A stretch of 64,000 nucleotides of DNA, from contig NZ_CP031165.1 in assembly GCF_003344865.1 (NCBI RefSeq), positions 3,043,910 through 3,107,909 on the forward strand. The letters are read 5' to 3'. Below are positions 60,068 to 64,000 of this stretch, piece after piece; the stretch's first letter is position 1, and every line of letters starts with the position of its first letter. Below the pieces are notes generated by a model, which worked only from the letters and a program-made list of their open reading frames with translations, had not been told where the DNA came from and made no database searches. Source of the DNA: Euzebya pacifica. GTDB lineage: Bacteria > Actinomycetota > Nitriliruptoria > Euzebyales > Euzebyaceae. The position numbers and the translations under genes are program-made.

Positions 60068-61417
60068 ATGGGTGACGAGCACTGGGGACCGGAGCGGGTG
60101 CGTGCACACGCCCCCGACGCCGCCTCGTGGGCCGCTGCCCAGAAGCTGTCCCGGTCAGCCGCGTGGTCGGGGCTCGGGCGGCTCGACCAACTCCTCTGGG
60201 GGCGGTGCCAGGGGTCCGGAGCGTCGCCGTACCGGACGAGCGTCGACCTGCAGGGCCCGGCGTTCACCTGCAGCTGCCCGTCCCGGAAGCAACCCTGCAA
60301 GCACGGCCTGTCGCTGCTGCTGGTCTGGCTGGCCGACGTCGACGGGTTCGGCGAAACGACCGACGCCCCCGAGGATGCCTTGGCCAGGGCCCGTCAGCGC
60401 GCGGCCAGGACCACTGCGGCAGGGGACCGGCCCCCGGTCGACCCAGAGGCCCGCGCCCGCCGGGTCGCCAAGCGCGTTGCCCTGATGGACACGGGCATGG
60501 TCGAGCTGCGCCAGTGGCTGACCGACGTGGTCGTCGACGGCCTGGCCGCGACCCGCTCCAGGCCACACGCCTGGTGGGACCTCGTGGGCGCACGCCTGGT
60601 CGACGCGCAGCTGCCCGGCCTCGCCGACCGGGTGCGATCGTTGCCAGCGACCGTCGCCGGCCACGACGACTGGGCGTCCCTGCTCCTCGGCGAGCTGGGA
60701 CGGCTGCACCTGACCGTTGCCGCATGGCAACGGCGCGAGGACCTGGACCCGGCAGACGCCGCGGACCTGCGCACCTTCATTGGGTGGGGCCGTTCGTCTG
60801 CAGAGGTCCTCGACGGCCGTCGCCTGACGGGAAGGTGGACCGTGCTCGGGATCGGCACGTCCGACACGGGCAGGGTGGTGGAGCAGCGGACCTGGCTGCA
60901 CCACCCCGAGGAGGGCCATGCCATCCTGCTGGACTTCGCTGGCGGCAACACCACCCCACCGACCCCACAGCTGCTCGGCAGCGTCCTGGCCGTGGAGATG
61001 GGGGTCTATCCGGGCCGGCCACCCCGACGCGTCCGTTTCGCGGAGGAGCCCCTGACGGTCGGCGAGGCCGACGAGCTGCCGATGGCGGGGGAGGGGTGGG
61101 GGCCCGCGCTGGACGCCGTCGCCGCGCTGGCCGCCGAGGCGCCTTGGCAGGACCGGTTCCCGTGCACGGTGTCCGGCGTGCGGCTCGTCGATGCCGACGT
61201 CGACACCCCACGGGTCATCGACCGCTCCGGCCGGGCACTTCCCGTGCTCGGCCTGGACCCATGGGCCACCCTTGCCGTCACCGGTGGGCGGCCGGTGACG
61301 ATGTTCGGCGAGATCGTCCGCGAGGCGTTCCGACCGTTGACCGTCGCAACCGATGGCCAGCTGCTGGCGGTCCCGGTCGTGCAGGAGGCCACCCGATGGC
61401 AGGAGCGGTGGGCGTGA
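60068..61417 (+). CDS. SWIM zinc-finger protein (YehQ-like)
   Basis: A 449-residue protein with a SWIM zinc finger near its start: CSCPSRKQPCKH (Cys68, Cys70, Cys77, His79). The finger probably binds DNA or protein. The rest is a mixed fold of unknown function, unlike the neighbours but typical for the YehQ-type SWIM proteins found with MoxR-type AAA ATPases and vWA proteins. The start ATG 60068 lies ten bases after a TAGGAT -10-like hexamer. Its stop overlaps the GTG start of the next gene by 4 bp (GTGA). Confidence 0.85.
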   Translation: MGDEHWGPERVRAHAPDAASWAAAQKLSRSAAWSGLGRLDQLLWGRCQGSGASPYRTSVDLQGPAFTCSCPSRKQPCKHGLSLLLVWLADVDGFGETTDAPEDALARARQRAARTTAAGDRPPVDPEARARRVAKRVALMDTGMVELRQWLTDVVVDGLAATRSRPHAWWDLVGARLVDAQLPGLADRVRSLPATVAGHDDWASLLLGELGRLHLTVAAWQRREDLDPADAADLRTFIGWGRSSAEVLDGRRLTGRWTVLGIGTSDTGRVVEQRTWLHHPEEGHAILLDFAGGNTTPPTPQLLGSVLAVEMGVYPGRPPRRVRFAEEPLTVGEADELPMAGEGWGPALDAVAALAAEAPWQDRFPCTVSGVRLVDADVDTPRVIDRSGRALPVLGLDPWATLAVTGGRPVTMFGEIVREAFRPLTVATDGQLLAVPVVQEATRWQERWA

Positions 61418-62892
61418 CGGAGGACTGGCGGTGGAACGACCTCGTGGCCCACGCGACGCTGGGCACCGGTCGACGCGGGGACGTGCCCGAGCGCAGCCTG
61501 CTGGGCATCGCGCTGCCCGGGGACGGCAGCGTGGAGGATCGTGTGCTGCAGGCGGCGGCAGCTGGATGGTCGGCCCGGCGGGCCAGCCTGCGCGCCCACG
61601 CCCTCGAGGCCGTCGATGCGCGCTGGGACGCGCCCGAGGAGGAACCGCTCGGCGTCGCCCCACCCGACGCGTTGCAGCTACTGGACGGCATCCTGTCCGG
61701 CCTGGTCGCCACACCCGACCGCGCCGGCCTGCTGACGCGCTGGTTGACCGTTGCGGGAACGGCCGGCTGGCGGATCTCCAGCGGCCACCTCACCGAGGTC
61801 CTGGACCAGGTGCCCCGACCCCTGCCCGGCGAAGCCGTGGCCGCCATCGGCCGCCAGGGTCGGTGGCTTGCCTCGTTGGGCCAGACCCGGTGGGCCGATG
61901 CCCTCATCGACGTGCCGACCGCCGAGGAGCAGCTCGCGATCGGGGGGCGACAGCGACGGGTCGCCGCGGTGCGCCTCTGGTCCGTCGCGCCCGACCGTGG
62001 GCACGACATCCTCGCCGAGCGTTGGGGCCACTGGTCGGCCGGGGTGCGCACCGACGTCGTCACCGCCGTCGGTGCGCTGGTCCGGTCCGACGACGAACAA
62101 TGGCTCGAGGCAGCCCTGCGTGACGAGACCCCACGGGTGCGGCACGCCGCGGCACGAGCACTCGGCAGGCTGCCCGACAGCCGACGCGCCCAGCGCATGG
62201 CCGAGCGACTGGTCCGGCTGGTCCACCTCGACCCGCCCCGACGGGCCGGATCGGGTGCCGAGCGTTCCCGAGCCGCCACGGTGACGCTGGCGGACGTCAG
62301 GCCCTCGACGGCCGATCTCGTGGATGCGACGGCGGCACCACCCCCAGTGGGCCTCACCGCCTGGTGGCAGGGCCAGGTCCTGTCGGCTGCGCCGCGGCAC
62401 GCATGGGAGCGCCTGACGGGATCACTCGATGCCACCACCGCCGTGCTGGCCGACCACCCGCCCCTGCTGCTCGCGGCCGCTCGGGCCGCCGCGGACCAAC
62501 GGGACGCCATCTTGGCCGAGCGCCTGAGGCCAGCGTTGCTGGCAGCCCACGAGGCACCGGTGCCACCCGGAGCCGTCCTGCCCCCGGGTGGTGACCGCTG
62601 GATGGAGCGGCTGCACGACGTCCTGGCCCTCGTGGACGGGCCGTGGTCGCCGGAACTGACCGACGACGTCGTCACCTGGTGCGCAACCCACCCGCGGCCG
62701 GGCACGGCCCTGGGCACCATGGCCACGCTGCTGGCAACCCGCGCCGGTGGCGTGCTGGACCAACGCCTCGCCGCTGCCCGACCCACGGGACTCCACGCGC
62801 AGATGGTCGCATCGACGATCGACCGCATCAGCCTGTCCCGCTCGTTGTACCGGGCCATCGACCACATGATCCACGACCGGACCGAACCGTGA
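61414..62892 (+). CDS. DUF5691 domain protein with HEAT-like repeats
   Basis: A 492-residue protein (start GTG 61414, AGGAG at 61400-61404; an ATG at 61396 is possible). The N-terminus WNDLVAHATLGTGRR is typical of DUF5691, and the middle has helical HEAT-like repeats (RVRHAAARALGRLPD). This family is encoded between SWIM and MoxR ATPase genes and may be an adaptor. The function is unknown. It ends 19 bp before the AAA gene. Confidence 0.8.
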   Translation: MTEDWRWNDLVAHATLGTGRRGDVPERSLLGIALPGDGSVEDRVLQAAAAGWSARRASLRAHALEAVDARWDAPEEEPLGVAPPDALQLLDGILSGLVATPDRAGLLTRWLTVAGTAGWRISSGHLTEVLDQVPRPLPGEAVAAIGRQGRWLASLGQTRWADALIDVPTAEEQLAIGGRQRRVAAVRLWSVAPDRGHDILAERWGHWSAGVRTDVVTAVGALVRSDDEQWLEAALRDETPRVRHAAARALGRLPDSRRAQRMAERLVRLVHLDPPRRAGSGAERSRAATVTLADVRPSTADLVDATAAPPPVGLTAWWQGQVLSAAPRHAWERLTGSLDATTAVLADHPPLLLAAARAAADQRDAILAERLRPALLAAHEAPVPPGAVLPPGGDRWMERLHDVLALVDGPWSPELTDDVVTWCATHPRPGTALGTMATLLATRAGGVLDQRLAAARPTGLHAQMVASTIDRISLSRSLYRAIDHMIHDRTEP

Positions 62893-62911
62893 TCCCGCCC
62901 GGAGCCTCCAC

Positions 62912-64000
62912 ATGACCGACAACGCCGCCCACCCTGCGGCTGCGCAGCGTCCCCACGCCGAGGACGCCTTCGCCGACGAGCTGGCCGCCATCGGGGCAGC
63001 GGACGACCGGCCGCGTCCCCCGTCGTGGCGCCTGTCGCCGTGGGCCGTCGCCCTCTACCTGCTGGGCGGGACCCTGCCCGACGGCACCGTCATCGAGCCC
63101 AAGTACATCGGCCGGCGACGCCTGATCGAGGTGGCCATCGCCACGCTGGCCACCGACCGTGCGCTGCTGCTCCTCGGCGTGCCGGGGACGGCGAAGACCT
63201 GGGTGTCGGAGCACCTGGCCGCCGCGATCTCCGGCCGGTCGACCCGGATCGTGCAGGGCACGGCCGGCACCCCGGAGGAGGCCATCCGGTACGGCTGGAA
63301 CTACGCCTCGTTGCTGGCCAAGGGGCCATCGTTGGAGGCCATGGTCCCCTCGCCGGTCACGAGGGCCATGGAGGAGGGGTCGGTGTGCCGCATCGAGGAG
63401 CTGACCCGCATCCCTGCCGACGTGCAGGACGCCCTCATCACCATCCTGTCGGAGAAGTCGATGCCGATCCCGGAGCTCGACATGGAGGTGCAGGCGGTCC
63501 CCGGCTTCAACGTCATCGCGACGGCAAACGACCGCGACAAGGGTGTCAACGACCTGTCCTCGGCGCTGCGTCGTCGCTTCAACACCGTCGTCCTGCCGCT
63601 GCCCGACACCGTGGAGGAGGAGGTGGAGATCGTCCGCACCCGGGTCACCGCCCTCGGCGAGTCCCTGGCCCTGCCGGCCGACCTCGACGCGTTGTCGCAG
63701 ATCCAGCGGGTCGTCACGATCTTCAAGGAGCTGCGCGAGGGACGGACCGTCGACGGGCGTGCGGCCGTCAAGACGCCGTCCTCGACCCTGTCGACCGCCG
63801 AGGCGATCAGCGTCATGACCAACGGGCTGTCCCTGGCGGCGCACTTCGGGGACGGCCGTGTCTCCGCAGCCGACATCGCCGGTGGGATCCGGGGCGCGGT
63901 CGTGAAGGACCCCGTCCAGGACGCCATCGTGTGGACCGAGTACCTCGACACCGTCGTGCGTGACCGGGACGACTGGAACGACCTGTACGCCGCCTGCCGA
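62912..64000 (+). CDS. MoxR-type AAA ATPase (YehL-like), 3' end outside the window
   Basis: An open frame of 363 codons to the window edge; E. coli YehL is 362 residues, so only a little is missing. Walker A is GVPGTAKT (89-96), then a Walker B-like CRIEEL, a sensor NVIATANDRDKG and an arginine finger in SALRRRFN. MoxR ATPases remodel partners with vWA proteins. A GGAG site precedes ATG 62912. With the two genes before it this is a SWIM-DUF5691-AAA cluster; a YehM-type DUF5682 protein and a vWA protein would be expected just past the window. Confidence 0.88.
   Translation, partial: MTDNAAHPAAAQRPHAEDAFADELAAIGAADDRPRPPSWRLSPWAVALYLLGGTLPDGTVIEPKYIGRRRLIEVAIATLATDRALLLLGVPGTAKTWVSEHLAAAISGRSTRIVQGTAGTPEEAIRYGWNYASLLAKGPSLEAMVPSPVTRAMEEGSVCRIEELTRIPADVQDALITILSEKSMPIPELDMEVQAVPGFNVIATANDRDKGVNDLSSALRRRFNTVVLPLPDTVEEEVEIVRTRVTALGESLALPADLDALSQIQRVVTIFKELREGRTVDGRAAVKTPSSTLSTAEAISVMTNGLSLAAHFGDGRVSAADIAGGIRGAVVKDPVQDAIVWTEYLDTVVRDRDDWNDLYAACR

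Overview
The window is 64 kb of gene-dense, GC-rich chromosome. It carries a carboxylase/InhA-type lipid gene pair, a wax-ester synthase (WS/DGAT) enzyme, IdeR/DtxR-type iron boxes, an amphi-Trp protein, CHAD and DUF5691 proteins and a CW_binding_2 surface protein. Together these indicate a high-GC Actinomycetota, plausibly a deep lineage such as Nitriliruptoria (Euzebya-like). That placement is inference from gene families and was not tested by a search. No rRNA, tRNA, CRISPR array, insertion sequence, prophage or replication origin was seen.

Layout. 1-3.4 kb: end of an acyl-CoA carboxylase beta subunit, fabI/inhA, a patatin and aat. 3.4-9.5 kb, minus strand: a secreted HExxH protein, a Baeyer-Villiger-type monooxygenase, an amidohydrolase and prfC. 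9.5-11.3 kb: a gap holding two 62-bp dyad repeats, then a frameshifted MFS exporter. 11.3-20.8 kb: a Rieske-like membrane protein, ppa, hrpA, a REC-EAL c-di-GMP phosphodiesterase, WS/DGAT and a DHH phosphoesterase. 21-26.5 kb: membrane acyltransferase, Tat-exported M14 carboxypeptidase, MaoC hydratase, CHAD protein, TetR regulator and amphi-Trp protein. 26.5-34.9 kb: metA-metY, an HD-GYP protein with a long tail, a second secreted HExxH protein, an ACT-malic enzyme, a lipoprotein and a pirin.

35-40.8 kb is an iron-siderophore locus. Two FecCD permeases and an ATPase (plus strand) converge on a siderophore-interacting reductase and a binding protein (minus strand), and each outer end carries an iron box. 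The binding protein is fused to an Mtb12-like domain. 41-49.8 kb is a two-gene surface locus: a small HupE/UreJ-like ectodomain protein and a 2644-residue secreted protein with PHP, LamG-like, double GDPD, Calx-beta and CW_binding_2 modules. 49.9-57 kb holds a thioredoxin-reductase-like flavoprotein, a DnaB-like protein without a P-loop, GNAT, DedA, DUF2142, a ketopantoate-reductase family protein, DUF427 and an MmcQ gene that lacks its expected stop.

57-60 kb is a persulfide-stress locus: a CstB-like persulfide dioxygenase-rhodanese, DUF302 and TauE/SafE, divergent from a CsoR-family regulator with the CstR residue pattern and a perfect operator. A 58-residue Cys-rich protein follows, then a guanidine-III-type riboswitch in front of a Gdx-type SMR exporter. 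From 60 kb to the edge runs a SWIM/DUF5691/MoxR-AAA cluster like E. coli yehLMPQ, preceded by a second CsoR-type operator.

The best leads are the giant surface enzyme, the guanidine riboswitch, the CstR locus with its second operator, and the Mtb12-fused iron-binding protein.
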